From: Scortum barcoo
Taxonomy: Eukaryota > Chordata > Actinopteri > Centrarchiformes > Terapontidae
DNA: 64,000 bases
NCBI GenBank assembly: GCA_023238725.1
Contig: CM041552.1
Coordinates: forward strand, 16,717,147 to 16,781,146
Reading direction: 5' to 3'
This document shows positions 12,777 through 27,900 of the stretch, in pieces. Under the pieces are notes generated by a model. The model did not search any database and was not told where the DNA came from. It worked only from the letters and a program-made list of their open reading frames with translations. The position numbers were made by a program, and so were the translations under genes. Positions within the stretch are counted from its first letter, which is position 1; each line of letters begins with the position of its first letter.

Positions 12777-13049
12777 GTTGGTGATTTGGCTATTAGTACA
12801 TGCTATACTGAAAGGAAATTAAGAGAGAAAGCTCAGGCTTTTCCCAACCAACATACAAGAACATGTTAATAACTACAACTACTAACATCTGGATTATAGC
12901 AATAGTGATATTTATTTCATCTTTATTTAGAATAAATAAGGTCCAAAAATACACTCAGAAGACTGAATTACATTCAAGGCAAAATGCAAAATGAAAGAGG
13001 AAAATGTTGCTTTCTCACAAGCTCCTTAAACAGAGTAAGAATATTTACT

Positions 13050-13055
13050 TTTATT
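13050..13055 (-). promoter_or_regulatory. Possible poly(A) signal of dync2h1
   Basis: AATAAA on the minus strand, about 290 nt after the stop codon, inside a T/A-rich stretch. It is the first such hexamer I noticed downstream. Position is the only support. Confidence 0.3.
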
Positions 13056-13343
13056 TTTTTTAAATGAGTAAGATAAGATGAGTGGGGTAGTGTTTTATGA
13101 GAGTAATAATTGGGGAACTCAGAGGTTTTGTTCGCTAAGCTACGGTTCTTAATCTGAAAATGATGGGGTCAGTATCTGAGCCTGACATTTTAGGGAGTTA
13201 ATAATTTTGTCCTGTTATTGGATGCCCCGGTCAAATCAAACCTTTCAAGACAACGTTATGTTCACCTAAGGCTTATGGAGCTCAACAGAAGCCCCTGTCG
13301 TTACGTTCTCCACGCGCTTGCCCTCACCAAAGCTGTCGTCCTC

Positions 13344-13505
13344 TCACTGCTGTTTGAGAAAGAGAGCGGCTCCGGTCTGTATCCACTGGTTGGGGTTGGC
13401 TCCGCAGGGCAGACAGATGTGCGTTACCACCTTCACCCTCTCTGAGCTTGTATACAGAGGCAGCCAGATATTCTCCTCCGACGCAGCGGCATCAGCAGCA
13501 GAGTT
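13344..13505 (-). CDS. dync2h1: dync2h1 last coding exon and stop
   Basis: 53 codons plus TGA at 13346-13344. Acceptor tttgatcctag. It encodes NSAADAAASEENIWLPLYTS, then a core ending NPNQWIQTGAALFLKQQ. The end closely parallels mammalian DYNC2H1 (AALFLKNQ), which fixes the C-terminus. The exon start has an Ala-rich run not expected from mammals. Confidence 0.97.
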   Translation of the reverse strand, partial: NSAADAAASEENIWLPLYTSSERVKVVTHICLPCGANPNQWIQTGAALFLKQQ

Positions 13506-16500
13506 CTAGGATCAAACGCAGAACACGCACATCAATAAATGTATGAAAAATGACTGTATTATGGATACATATACATACATATATACATATTACATATATT
13601 TTAATATATTCTGACAACAACATAACAACTAACTAGTTCCATCTAACACATTTTTTTATTCTAGTGACTTCTGAATTTCTGCATTTTAATTAAAACTCAG
13701 GTAGAGGAAAACATAAACGCTCTCAATCTCATTTAGAACATGGGGTTATGGTATGCTTCCGACTCTTGTGGCATGACAATAGCAAACATTATTTTCTTTT
13801 ATCTGGCTTTCAGGACTTTCACAAACAAATAAAAATAAAGAAAGAAGTACTTTCCAAAAAACTTTGGAAAACTGCAACTTTTTTTTCCCAGTCCTTTTCA
13901 CAGATTTAAAAAAAAGGAACTTCGGAAAAAACGTTTTCTTTCATCTGTTCTCATGTTATAGGAGGAGCGAAATCGATTAGAAAACAATAGATCAAACTAA
14001 GAAAAAGTAGTTATAATGATACATTAATGATAGGTGTTTCCCAGCTACCCCAGAAAAAAAAAGTCAGTGTAACCTGTCATTGCTAGATGACGGCTTCGAC
14101 TGTAAGCTTTGTGAAGATATAAATCAATATAAACAATCTCACAGCAGAAATCTCAAATCTGTACCACAAATATATAAACACTGTCTGTCCATGTTTACAC
14201 AAATATGTAAGTAAGACACACAGGAAACAAAGTTTGGTGAAAGCAGCTCTACGTTGTCCTTTTTAAGACAAATACTTACCTGTGGTACCCAGGCCATGTA
14301 GCAAGTTGGGACAGCCGACACACTGGGGGAGTCGTGCTGATTCTCACAAAGATGAACACCGTCAAAACTACACCCCTCCAAGTGGAGACCTCCGACCTGG
14401 CAGAAGAGCGAGAGAGATGTTGTGAGAAGCAAAAAAAGTGTGGGGGTTAAGACAAAAATCAAACAAAGAGATTGTAAGCTCAGGAGGAAAATCCTGACAC
14501 AGAAAGGGGAGATTATAAACAGCAGATTGAACAGGAGGAGAGGGTGACATAGCCAAAGTGTGGAGAGATATAAAGAGATGAAACGAGAGAAAGAGAGGAC
14601 AGAGTGTGTGTAAACAAAGAGAAATGTGGCGCATGGGAGAGAAAAACACACTGATGTCACCAGATTAACTAGCATGTTGTACACGTTGTACATGAGAGAG
14701 AGTGTTTACATGAGGGAATTCAGTCCAGTGACTCAGGGATTTTCCGCAGCAGGCCAGACAATAAAGGGAACTCTGGCGTCAAGTCAGACATACACAGACT
14801 ACTACTAAATCACCATAATCTGGGCAAGAAAAAGCAAGAGAGTGAGCGCGAAACAAATGCAGAAAAAGCTGCATTGTGTGTGTGTGTCTGTGTGTGTCTG
14901 CGTGTGTGTAAGAGAGCTCATTGCTTCACAACAATTATCCCCTTTCTCTTTCTCTGTCAGATGTCTGAATATTTCCCTTCCCTCCCTGCAGCTGCAGCCT
15001 CTTTTTAAGCACCCACACCCTTCCCTTCTCTCTTTGTGTATTCCAACTAAGTGCAAGTCAAGCCGTGCCAATTTTTACTGGCATGACAGAAAAGAAACAA
15101 ATGCCGAAAAGTATTTAAATTGTAGACGAAACAATCATATCACCCTTAAATCAGAGCATGAAAGCACGGAAAGAAAGAAAACTGAGAGTGGTATTGTGTA
15201 GCATGTGTGCTCCTGGTCGTCTAATTAAATTATATAGTATATAGTATAAATTTGTGGCCATAAATGCATGAAAAGCACAGAAGACTATAAATGACTGTTG
15301 TCAAAGGCAGCGGGCTCGTCTCTAATGGATGGAAAGAAAACTCTTCGCTTTCTTTCTAACTTTGTTTTCTTCTCTCTTTCAGGTCCTGCCTTGTCATGTG
15401 CATCTGTATTCTATGCTTGCAGTCTTTTACTCCATTATTTTCTGATTATCACTCAGCCAGAGTCTGTCTTGTTTATAGCGTCGGTGCTCTGCAGCGTGCA
15501 TGATCTGCAGGCTGATGTGTGCTCGTGATGTCACCTTGACTTGTAGCTTGGCCTGAGCAATGGGACTCCTCCATGACGAGACAAACACCAAACTATCCAT
15601 AGAGCAACCCATGGACCTTAAATCACAAAAAAAAAAGATGTTATTAACCTCAGAGCGCATAATCTCCGCATCTCTCATAAACCCACAAGGATTCAGCGTT
15701 ACCTGGCGGTTTCCTGTCTCAGAGCGTTGAGGAAGGTGTCGGGGTGGAACAGCTCGGCCAGATCTAGGGTGTCTGACAGAAGAGCCTGTCTGCCTGCACG
15801 CTCCACCCAACTCTGCGTACACAGAAACACACACAAAGACAGACACACAGATTAATGAACCAAAAACCTTGCAAATAATAAACAAACACTCTAAGATATA
15901 CAACAACAACGGAGCACAACTCAGGCATAAAATCAGTTTCACACGGGAGTCAGGCAAAACATTTAGTGGATCAATGAAAGATAATGAGAATACACACAAT
16001 TTTCTTCAGTTCAAGTGGTGAAATTTGACACAGATAGAGCTGGCCCTGAATACCTAAGCTGTTCTTTTCTAAATATTCATTCTCTCCTGATGAAAAGTTT
16101 GGTTAGAAAGAATTCAAAAAATGAATGTTTGTATTTTATTCTCATAGAGAGCATCGACCTGGTGTGAGTGGAATGATCATCATTTCTATCCGAGTCAGTG
16201 TGTATTTGTTAATGAGAGATAAAAAGGGTTTGCAAAGGGAGACGGGCGAAACGTTAAGTCAATAAAAATGTGTGGCCAATAGAGTATTTAATGTCCCCTT
16301 GTTCTTTTATCACCACATCAACAAGCTGATAACATTGGAACCTCAATTATCTGTTAATGGGAATACAGTGCGCAGACACACACACGGAGGCATACACGCA
16401 CATACTCCTGAGCATGAGTATATTTAGTGTATACTTAGAAATACACAGCACATGTATGCAGAGATGAGATGTGTATGTGCAAAGACAACAAAAGCTGTAT

Positions 16501-19500
16501 CCAGATACGAGTACACAAACATGAACAGTGGCTCTGTATGACACCCCCTCTAAGTCTTATCCAAAGTGATCAGCAGATCCAGTCTGCCTTATTCAGCAAC
16601 ATCTGCTTTGATCAGGTAAGCAGCCTCCTTCTGCGTCACTGCGAGAACTTTTTTTTTTTGTCAAAGGCACAGGTCTGGACTCAATCTAATATGATATCTC
16701 GCAATATAATCTTACTTCTCAGTTTGTATGTTTTCCTTCCTTTTTTTGGGCAGCGTTGCCGAGTGGCACAACAACTGATACCGCTGTCCCTTTTTACACT
16801 TACAGCCGAGCTTATCGTGATGGAAGCCTGGGTGGCTGCAGTGGACACATTTAAACCAGGAGAGCTGACCTAAGATCGGAGCCCTGATCTATTCTGGGCC
16901 TCTTTTATGCATGTCCTTTCTTTTTTTTAACAGGTAGGCAATTTTCTCCAAATCACCATAGAAACGAGTGGATTTGGAGGTCAGCTGAAGAAAATTGCTG
17001 ACAAACAGAGGCAGAACGAACAAACATCTGATCCCATCTCTATTATAAATGGATTCCTTTTTAGCACAGTGTTGGTCTGCACTAGCTTTAGAGATAAATT
17101 GGGATGAGCATTATGCCAAAAAAAAATATGCACAAATATAAGGCCGGACTCGCACTCATACAGGCACATACTTGAAGGCAGATGCACACACGCACACACA
17201 CACAGAGAAAGGGGAAGATATGCACCAAGAATTTGGGGTATTAATAATACAGCGAGCCAGTGTGTGCCGGTACGCATAGTATTTGTGTGCAAGTGTGTGT
17301 GTGCGTGTGTGTGTGTGTGAGCATTTGGGTGTTTTTCAAGGTCGTCCTGCGCGTCTGGGGTGCACTGCTGTGCTGTTAGCTTTTCATTCTTCAACAGCTC
17401 CACACAGCAGCAGCTCTGACCGTCTCCGCCTTTATAAGGCTGATTAGCTAACAGGACATAGACGCACTGCTAACAGAGATATCACTCAGCACTGATGGGC
17501 AGAAGTAGACAGTTAAGGACAATGCAGCCCCCAGACAGACACACATGAAGACAGATGGGGTGCAGAAACAGGCAGGCAGACAGGGAAACATGCACACAAA
17601 CAGATGGGTAGGCAGGCAGACACAGGCAGTGATGCTCGCCCACACAAATAATGAAATGCATCAAATTCACATAGAAATAAATAATTTGTGAGCGTGTGAG
17701 TGTATGTGTGTATCCCAGTCTGCCAGAACATATTGAGGTAGGCGTACAGTCAGACACAGTCAAGAGGAGACAGAGAGGAGTTTCAGCCAGAACCTTTATT
17801 TCCTGGCACCAACCTAGGGCAAACACTTCCCAGAACCTCATGCTTTTATATAATAATCCGCTTTTATTTATGAAGTGCTTTTGAAAACAACATTAGAATT
17901 TTTCTTTCATGGTTTTACTCAACACGCTGTATAGATCAGTCATAAAAATATTCTCTCTGAGCCCTAACCTAAAAGCACCTAGCTTGTTCCTTGCACTTAG
18001 GACACTTGTCATGTGAGGAAACACCAGAAAAAAAGGTTTGCAAGGTCCTTTAAAAAGCATTTGAAACTACAGAAATCCAAGTGTCCTCCACGTAACATTC
18101 ATCACAACTGGAGGACGAGGCTCTCGGTAGGGTAAAAAAGCACCACGGATTTCAATGGATCCCTCAATCATTATGCTAATGCTGATTAGGAAATTCTTAA
18201 GTCCTCTTCCTGTGAGAGTAGTACCACAGAGGATTCCCAGGGGCATCTAGGCTTTTTTTTTAAATAACCACCAAATGCATTTACTATCAGTCATCCTACA
18301 GATTTTTTTTGTTAAAGAAAAATGTCCTCTGATAGTAGCGGGCCTATGTGAATTTCAGTCCCCGAAAGAATAACAAAATCAAAACCATAACAACTTTCAT
18401 AGGATCGGATTCAAAACGATTTAGAAATATGTGATCAGTATATGAAAGTCTGGAAAATAATCTCTTCAAACGTTCTCCAAAATTAAAATGGACTGTCACA
18501 GGTAAAGAGGATTGTATGTGTGTTTGTCTTACTATTTTTTTAGGAAAGGGAGAAAGATATATAGACTGACTGAGTAGAGGATGTCTCGTTATGTATACAC
18601 GTGTGTGTTACCTGTATGGCGAGAGCCCGTGTGACTACAGCTCTGAGGTACTGCATTGGCTCTTCTGGTCCCTCCCATTTATTCTGCCATGTTAAAGGAC
18701 ACTGAGACAAAGGGAAACAAGCAAAAAAATGAAGAGATTACATAAAGACATAAATACATAACCAAAAAAACATGGTAAAATAAACCATGTTATTTTCACA
18801 GTGGACATTTTGCCATCAATAAGCTGCTTCAGTCAGGTTGATGTCTGGTCGACTCAATGTGTCTCTGTCTTACTCAGTGAATGCAGCAGTGAACCTGGAG
18901 AGACGCAGCATGCAGGAAAACTGCAGATTCACTGAGCTGTGTTGAAGACATTCTTCAAGGCAAAGTAGCTAATGTCAGTGCAAAAAGGCATTTCATTTTT
19001 TAAAATCAATTAAGGGAGGGGTCCTGGTAGCCTAATGGTGTTAACTGCATATCGTGTGACTGTGATGTCCCCATACCTGTGTTACATGTTACAGGAGTCT
19101 GTCTCATCATGTAAGTATGTGGTGCAGTTCCTTTCACTGACTTTTGTCTGTTTATCCATCTGCCTGTGCTCTGTGTCTCACACAGAAACTGTAGCAAAAG
19201 CACATTTAACTCTCCTAGGCTGCACTGCCTCAGTGGTTTGGCAAAACAGAAAAAAAACAAATGCTGCTGTTTTTCTGTGGAAAACATTGTTCATTTTTTA
19301 AAAAAGAAGTAGTGTGATGGTTTTATAATGCACCAGAGCGTTTGGCTGACGAGAGGTGAATTCAACAGAATAAAAAAATTCAAATGCAGAATCAACATTT
19401 AACAATGACAAGGATGTTGTTTCAGGTGCCTAACTGTAACCTTAACCATACCTTATACAAAGAGGTGGGTGATTACAAAACACAGTTTTGAAATGCTCAA

Positions 19501-22500
19501 ATAGTTCATTTTGGAAACCATTGACAAATGCAATATTTGTGCGTAGGTGGCAAAAATGCTTCCCTCAGGAGACAACTGTTAAGTGAACAGGTTAGGCAGT
19601 CCATGTTGCTTAAACTGTTAAACAGAGATCAAAGAACTGCCTTCCACACACGCACATGCACAAATATGCACAGTGGGAGACTAAGAACTTGATGTTATTT
19701 AAGCTTGGAAGTCGTAATAGTACTAAAAGAGACCTTGTATGTCTCTTAGCTGTGAGTCAACCATTCAGTCAGTCTCCTGCTGTGCGTGTACTTGTGTGTG
19801 TCACGTTCAAGTGTGTGGGGAGACAGACACGCAAGCTTAAGTGATGTCACTGAAATTTGCAAATATTTGTTAATATTTTATGATCAGTGTTAATGATGAC
19901 AAAAAAGAAAAATACTTTCAGAGCAAATATCTCACTGAAAGCACACAAGACGACAGATTCAAATATATTTTAAGTTTGTGAAAACCAAAACAAAATAAAG
20001 GCCTAGTACATTTTCAGACCACACTTTGGTTTACATGTAAGGCAAGTAAATAGACTGAGTAAAAGTGAGCTCCCTTAAATTTGTTTGAAACACAGAAATC
20101 CATGAATACTCATCAAATGCTTTAATTGCACATATTATCTCATGAGGAATGCACGTGTGATTTTGCATTGCATTTCGCTGCCAGAGCATTTAATTGGTGC
20201 AAATTCAGTCTCTGAGGTAACTTGCTGAATTAGGTGGAGACTTGCAGGCAGGAAAACGTTTTGAATAAAAAGATTCTTTTGATCACTTTTTTCATGACCT
20301 CCACTTTACTTGAAAGTAACAGTGATGACAAAATAAGATAAAAATAGTTAGTACTGACATGCTCATTAGTACAACTGGCACCGAGAACTTCACTGCTACT
20401 GGAAATTGTTTAACCTTTAATCAAAAAGTTATCTCTGCATCAGTCCCTATGTCCTGATATCAATGATCTTCCCACTGATGGCAGTGGCAGTGGTGATATT
20501 TATTTCTGTTATGGAGCGTTGCTTGCCACTCTCTTCTGATGCTTGGGTAGTTTCCAAGTATCTAATTATTTTTTACTGCACAGCTGAGGAGCGGGGCAAT
20601 GGAGCTGATCTCTCCAGAGCTGTGCCTGCCACATTTTTACAGTATTACAACCCCAAATGATCCATTTTCCAAATATATAAATCACATCACCAGCTCTCTC
20701 TGCTCCTCTTCTCTGGTGGAAACTGGGCTAATCAGTGATGGTTGGTTTGCAAGGACTCCTAAACTCATTTACATTTTGTGTTGTAATGCTACAACCTGTT
20801 GACTTGGGTGGAAATGTTACATGTAATTAGGTCTTTTTTCATTCATTGAGGGAACTGAATACATAATGTCTCCTGCATTAGCAGAAGAAAGTCAAACAGG
20901 TTATGTTTCATCTGACAGATAATGCTGAGATTCAGCTCTATCAGGCAGACTTCAGCTCCATTTTCTTCCTCTGACATTTGTTTTGTTTGAGGTGGTGGTA
21001 TGGACCAGGACATTACCTGGACAGAATCATCCTACACAATTCATTTCAATATAACTGCAAATGACAATGGAAGGCTGTCAAATTAATTCTGCTATAATGG
21101 ATACTGGAGAATAATAATTCTGCTTTAAGTTCTCACCTCTGACATAAAGAAGTCAAGATAGCAAGAAGACTGCTTTTCTCTACTTGTGACAATTCTGTTT
21201 GCACACTGCACACACATATTGCCATGTCAAATAAATGAGTGGTTTAAGTTAATAAAGTTATAAAAATAATATCTGTAACTAGAGAGTCCAGATAACTTTT
21301 CACTTTATGCTATATGACCTCTTTTCTCTGAGGAGCAGTGACGTAAAACATTGTCAGCTGGGGTCACCAAAGTCATCAGGACTTCACCAAAGACTCAGGA
21401 CATACAGCTGCATCAATAAAGATGGAAAGCTGTTGTTTTTTTTCCACATTTTGAAAACCTTTTTCAGGATAGTACTGATTATTGTACAATACTCAGATAC
21501 TACTATAATCTGAGACTAATACAGACTTCCTCCCTGGAAGAAGATGGCTTAGAAACAGCCCCATGTCAATGTTTTAGGTCATTATTAAGCATCTTAACTT
21601 ATACTTAAGGTCATGGTTAAACTCTAAAAAGTTACTCTGCCCTACAAAACTAACAAAATACATCTATTTATAAAACAAACTCATTGAAATGCTGCATTTC
21701 CACTAAGCACAACACAAACAGAGAGGACATCTTAAAATGGGTCCTAGAAATAATCAACAAAGAAAAAAAGCTGTGCTCACGACTTTAAGCTGTGGGAAGT
21801 GTTTTCCACAGTTTCATTAAAAGGGGAGGAAAAACGGCATTATAAAACAGGAATGAGATCTGTTTAACATACTTAGTAGTTACTGTACATGTTGTAGGTC
21901 AGTCATGATGCACTTCAAAGTGTCCTCATTTGTAGAAACATTTACGAAATGAACATGTGAACATCACACATTTCTAAATCATTTTGGCTAACGTGAGCGT
22001 CCTTAGTTTACTGTGACCATGAGCACTGATTTAGCAAACAGCTGATTGGAAATATGTTTAAGGAGTTGTCCAATGAAATATAGTTCAATGTACTGAATAT
22101 CACTTTTAGAATGCTGCATATGTTTTCTATATCATGTTATTGGGAAAATTTCTTACCAGTATTGTCATATTGGTAAGACCTATAATTTTGGTATCAGTAC
22201 TAACTGTGGTGATGAAAAATGTTAGAGTGGAGAGAGTAAAACTGGAAAAAGCTGGTTGGGAGAGTGATGGGGATGAAACTAAAATCCTGCTGATTAATAT
22301 AAAAAGAGAGAAGAGGAAAGCAGAAAAGAAAGAATTAGGCTCGAATCTTTGTAATCTCTCGGGAGATTACAAACAGAGGAGTAAAAAGATTGATTGCATA
22401 TATCTCCTCCTCTACCTCATCATATCCCCTCTGTCCTTTTGCCAGCCCAAAGACACACAGGAGCATACATGCTGTGTTTGCTAGATATCTACAACTCGGT

Positions 22501-24875
22501 TCTGAATACTGTATGTGAGCCTGCCCCATATGGCCATGATTTCATTGTGGTACAGGAACACTTTACTCATTTTATGCCTCTAAAACAATACGGTGAGGAG
22601 GAAGATTCACTTCACACTGTAAGTCAAGAAGATTAAGCTAATTGTATGTTTGATGATAGGATGAATCGCAGCTCCAAACAATGTACAGACCTGCCGGTGG
22701 AGAAAAGATTAATGACTTGGAATACAATCCTGGATGATTCATGTTGCGGCAAGTGCAATTTAAGAACATTTTGCTACTCAATTTTCATCTTTTGATTGGA
22801 TTGAGCCCCAGTTTTAATTCATCTTGAAAATGTCCAAGTACACAATACAGCAGATATGTACCCACAAACACAAACTAGCATTTACAGTACGTTAACTGGC
22901 TACAGCTCAATGTATTTCTCTTTCATTCTATTTTACTCTACTCCCTCTTTCTCTCTCCTTTCTTACCTCTTGATTGAGCAGGGCAGTGGCCAGTTTTTGG
23001 ACTTCAGGAGTTAGCAGTTGGGTCCCTCTGATGACTTTGCTCAGTGCAGCCAGGGATTGGTGGATACTCTGTGACAACACTTACAGTTCAGTGTACATAT
23101 TGTGCAAAAGTTTTAGAGCTTTGTTACCCGAGGCGTCATTCAATATCTTGGCATTTGATTGCTGTGAAATGGTTCATTATGGCAAGCCCTGTGATTGGGC
23201 TTACTGGTGTGCTCAGTAACTAAAGACGTCGTTAGTAATCTTTCTTTTTTCATCTGATTGCTTTCTTAGAAGAAATAAAACTTCAGCACACATGCAATGG
23301 TACAGTAGTACCAGATCAGAACCATAATACCGTACACTACTGTTGAGGACTTTTTCTACTGTGAGAGTCCATGTTTTGGTGCCACCGGTGGTTTTAGCTA
23401 TTAATCACACTAGTTACAACAGTCAAATACAGACTGCTGCTAAAACACAACATAACTGTTTATGATGGACACTCTTGGATGGATCTTGTGCATCTTCATG
23501 AAGCAAAACCAATTTTTCACAATTCTTTAACATACTCATCCCATTTATAGTGCAAAGTACAGGGCCCTATGCTATTTGATGAAAGCTTTGTTTTTTGGTT
23601 ACAGGGTTATGAATAAATTCCAAATAAAGTAAACATGTTAGTAAGAGCGCTGGTTATCTGACACACCTGGACCAAGCGGATTGCGTTGAACTGCTCCAGA
23701 GTGATGAACGACAGGACCGGTGACCCATGACCTTCTGTAGGCAGGGACACCTTGTGGTGGATCAGAGTAGAACCCTGAAAGATAGCAGACAGACACACAG
23801 ACAGACAGACAGACAGACATATTGGCATATTGACAGGGTAGACAGGTAGATTGTTAGAGTCAGTTAACAAAACCTATTTTTCTGCTGTTAGAAAGAAAGA
23901 GACAGAGGGAGATAAAAGACCAGGCAGAGGGGAAGGAGGTGCGGCACATATAACTAGATGAACCTCATTCTAATTATCTCAGAGCTTCAGATATTTTTAC
24001 CTTAGGCTATAGTGCTTCAAGGCTTGCTGTATAATGCTGTAAAATGGTGCTAGCATTGCTTTATGTCCGTCTTATCACTGGAACACTCAGCACTACATCA
24101 AGCAATCAGTCTACTGAAACTGACCACTACACAGTAGCACGGACATAGTAGTATTCAGAGTCAGATGTATGGTGCATTTTTTATCAGCATCTTTTCTCTT
24201 TTAAAGTATTCCTTCCATTGCTACAGTGCATCTTCCCAGTGTCCCCTGTTGGTTTCCTTAACTCACCATACATAAACTAAATTCTTACATCTAACAAGAT
24301 GTGACTAAATATGAAACTGTTCCTCCCTGCAGTGCTAACCAGGGAGACAATGGGTCTACATCAGTTAACACAGAGATCTACTGTAAGTGCTTGTGTTTGT
24401 ATTTGTGTACAAGCACAAATACATTCAGAAAAAAACATAAATACAAATGTGCACAGACACTGGTATTTTGTTGAATTCTGCTGATATCACACTCAGTACC
24501 TGCACCCTGTTTTGTTTTCCTCGCATCTACTCAGTAAGAGCTACAGAAGGGAAGGGAGGGAGAGAGGGATAGTAGGAATAGAGGAATGGAGACAATGGTG
24601 AGCGAGAGATAAATGAGACAATGAGAAAAAAAGGCTAGCAGGATGGGATTCAGCTCGGCTACAGCTCTGCCATTGTCTCTATTCAAAAATGTAACTTCAC
24701 AGCCAAATAAACAGTATCTGCTGTCTCGTGCGTCTCCCCTCGGCCCAGACTACATAAAGATTTGTCAAAATAAATACGTACATTTCTCCACACTCACGCA
24801 AAGTCATGCACACATAGTTCACAGACAGGCAAGTGCAGAAACGCGAGCGAACGGCCATACATATTCGCACACAAA

Positions 24876-24952
<77 letters not shown>

Positions 24953-27900
24953 AAGAAGAATGTGCATACACGGCCACGTGCATTCGAGCTACACACCGGG
25001 GAGCACACATCCACTGATGGTCAAACATCGAGGGTTAGCTGACGACAAAGGGCCAGCTAATTGAAAGCAGTCAGAGGTAGATTGTGATCTATGGGAAGCT
25101 GGATGGTGATACAATGGCAACAATTAAAACAGTCAATCATTCTCCTCTCAGTAAGTATAAAACAACTCTGCCTGCAAGGGACTGAGGGAGAGAGAGAGAG
25201 AGAGTCAGACAGAAAGACAGAGAGGAAGAGAGAGGCATGTGTGATTTACAGCACGGGCGTGAATAAAAGAGAGGTAGGGCAAGAGAGAGGGAATATGGTG
25301 GCTAAATTATTTAATGTAGAGGTAGATGTCCCTATGATTTGAAAAGGTGCTGGTCTCCAAGCAACCACACACAGGAGTGCTGCCTGACTAGGCGAGCCAT
25401 TGGTGATCGCATACAGTGCTAAATTAGACCCCACTAATTTCCAATTAGCTCTTATGGCTTTTAATTTAGACTAGCTGTTGCTGAATGGGCAGGGTGAAAA
25501 CATGATTTTGGACAAAAATAAAGTCTAGCATGGAACTGTCAAAGCCTGAAAATACAGTTTTTCTAACTAATATTTTAGTAGGTTTTTTTAGAATATCTAG
25601 CATAGTTTGAGGTTTTGACAGAAAAACCTCAGACATTGTAACACAATAGTCCTGTGAGGTTAAAATTCAGAAACTTCTGTATGAAGCTGATCAAAATGAA
25701 ATTAAGATCAAATTAAAGTAGACTAAGATCAATTTATGAGGCAAGCTTTGCATTTTGGAACATAAAAGCAGAAGATTAGATTCTTGCTGGGGCCTCAGTG
25801 GTGTGAGGATCCAGATAAGGAAAGAGAATAAATGGAAAAGATGAACTGGAGAAAAAGAACTGACCTGATTGAGTTTCTTCCATAAGTTGAGGACGGGTGA
25901 GAGTCCATTTGACCAGAGCTCCCTGTCAAACTTTGAACCTGTTGCTACTGAGCGGCTGAGGACACGCAGTTGGGAAATCACCTGTGAGTCAGTCAATTAC
26001 ACAAAACACAAAAAATCCATTTAGCAGAAGTGTAGTAGAAGTGGTACAGAGGTACAGACTGTTGCATTTGTTTACCGGAAAGGTTCTGTAGCATGTTTGT
26101 AAAAGGTCAGCAAAGAAGAAATGGCACATGTTTTCATAAAGCATAGAAGTGTGACTGATGATAAACACTATGCAGAAAAAATATGCACATGTGGTATTTA
26201 CTGAACCACACCTGTCCTCTGTGAAAAATATATACAATGTGAACAGAATAAATATTCACTTCTTGCAAACCCAAAAGCAATGTGTGATTAAAACAAATCA
26301 CTGTTAGTTCTTGAAATAGTGTAATAAAATGTCACTGCCATCTCTGGTGGCTAAACTCTCCAGTGACAGTCAACACTGCTTCATGTCCTGGAATATTACA
26401 AGTGAAAAAAGGCCAAACCCCAAACACATCTCCTAACAGCTCCTTACACACCTAATCAAGCATGCTTAGCTTCAGGCTTAGAGTCCTGGATAGAGCTTTT
26501 ATCTTGACTCTGAGTGTGTGTGTGTGTGTATGTGTGTGTGTGTGTGCGTGTGTGTGTGTGTGTGTGTTTGTGAGGAAGGCAAAGCGTCTGATAAATGGTT
26601 TTCATTTGGGCCAGGAGAACTCTTTACTAACACCTGCTTTATCTTCTCTGCTCAGGAGGGAAAATGTGTGTATGTATGTATGTGTATGTGTGTGCATGAG
26701 TGTGTTTGCATGGAAGAGAGAGAGAGAAAGAGAGGTACAGAGAAAGGGAGAGGGGGGTGAGGATAAAAAAAAAAAAACAGATAGCAAATCTAGAACTTCA
26801 CCCTGACAGCAGTAAAATTGAGGGCAGCTGAGGATGGAGATTTGGAATATATTGGGGTTCAAATATATGGGGATTTAAATACATTAAGATTTATTCTTAT
26901 CTCAACCAATGACTACCAGGCAGCAACTGCATTTACCGTCATAACCAACTAGGGACAAAAAGTTACTAGACAATGTCTATGTGCAAGGAAGTTCAGTTTT
27001 AATCACAGTGGGTGCAGCCAATTTCGTCGGGGCTTTCACTTTAATTCAGTGTAATCCAGGATTGCAGTTCAGGGTTTTTAATCAGGGGACTATTTCACAT
27101 CGTCTTATTCAAGATGACGTTCAATAAAGGCATCCACCGGGCAGATCGTCACATAAAAAACACAAGTATGGATGTTATTATATCCAGATATAATGGTGCT
27201 ATTGCTGAACTGAACACAAGAACAACTGGAAGCAGCTCATTTATCTGAACAAGATTGGGAGAAAATATACTTCTGATTTGATATCTTAATTATGATAACA
27301 CCCCCATGATACTTTTTCACTTGCAAGTACCTGCTCATTACTCATTCGTTATACTGCACATATAAACACATAATGAACACACACATGTACATTACAGGGT
27401 GTGTGTGAGCCCAGGAGAATCCTCAGTATACATTTAGGACCATTCTGACGCATGTCGGGTCATTCACATTTATACATTCATTTTAAATGGCACCCACCAA
27501 AACCACTAACTGTCCCCCGGGCTGTTTTCAGTGTGTGTGTGTAAGTGCTTAAGTGCCCAACCCAGAGAAAGTGACATGGGTCTTTAGGGAGAGTAGAGGG
27601 CATAAATTAAGGTAAAAAAAAGAGAGAGAGACAGAGAGAGAGAGAAGAGAGAATGAATGTGGCAGTGATAAATGACAGGAGTGGAGACAATCACAACTAG
27701 GGGAGCTAGGTGGAGAGAGGCACAGTTGCACACACACGCACACACACACTCTCTCTCTCTCAGGTGTGAAGTCTGGTCTCTGGTTTTCGGGACGTTCAGG
27801 TGCTGATTGCAGCTGTGAGTTTTATCACTTTATGTGTGTGTTTCTTCAGTCGCTGCTCTCAGACACCTGCTGCTCACAGCTCGTTCTGACAAACTGCTGC

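Noticed and set aside
1..13000. pdgfd, which lies next to DYNC2H1 in mammals
   Set aside because: I looked for CUB and PDGF cysteine-knot motifs on both strands and saw none.
15427..15999. 190-codon minus-strand frame as one continuous protein
   Set aside because: It reads through two true dync2h1 exons and the 86-nt intron between them in mixed frames; the spliced model matches dynein far better.
16750..16830. tRNA-Leu/Ser-like A box (gttgccgagtgg)
   Set aside because: No B box or pairing arms follow at the right distance.
24643..25042. Frames with long Thr-His or Cys-Val repeats
   Set aside because: Direct translation of the (AC)n microsatellite.
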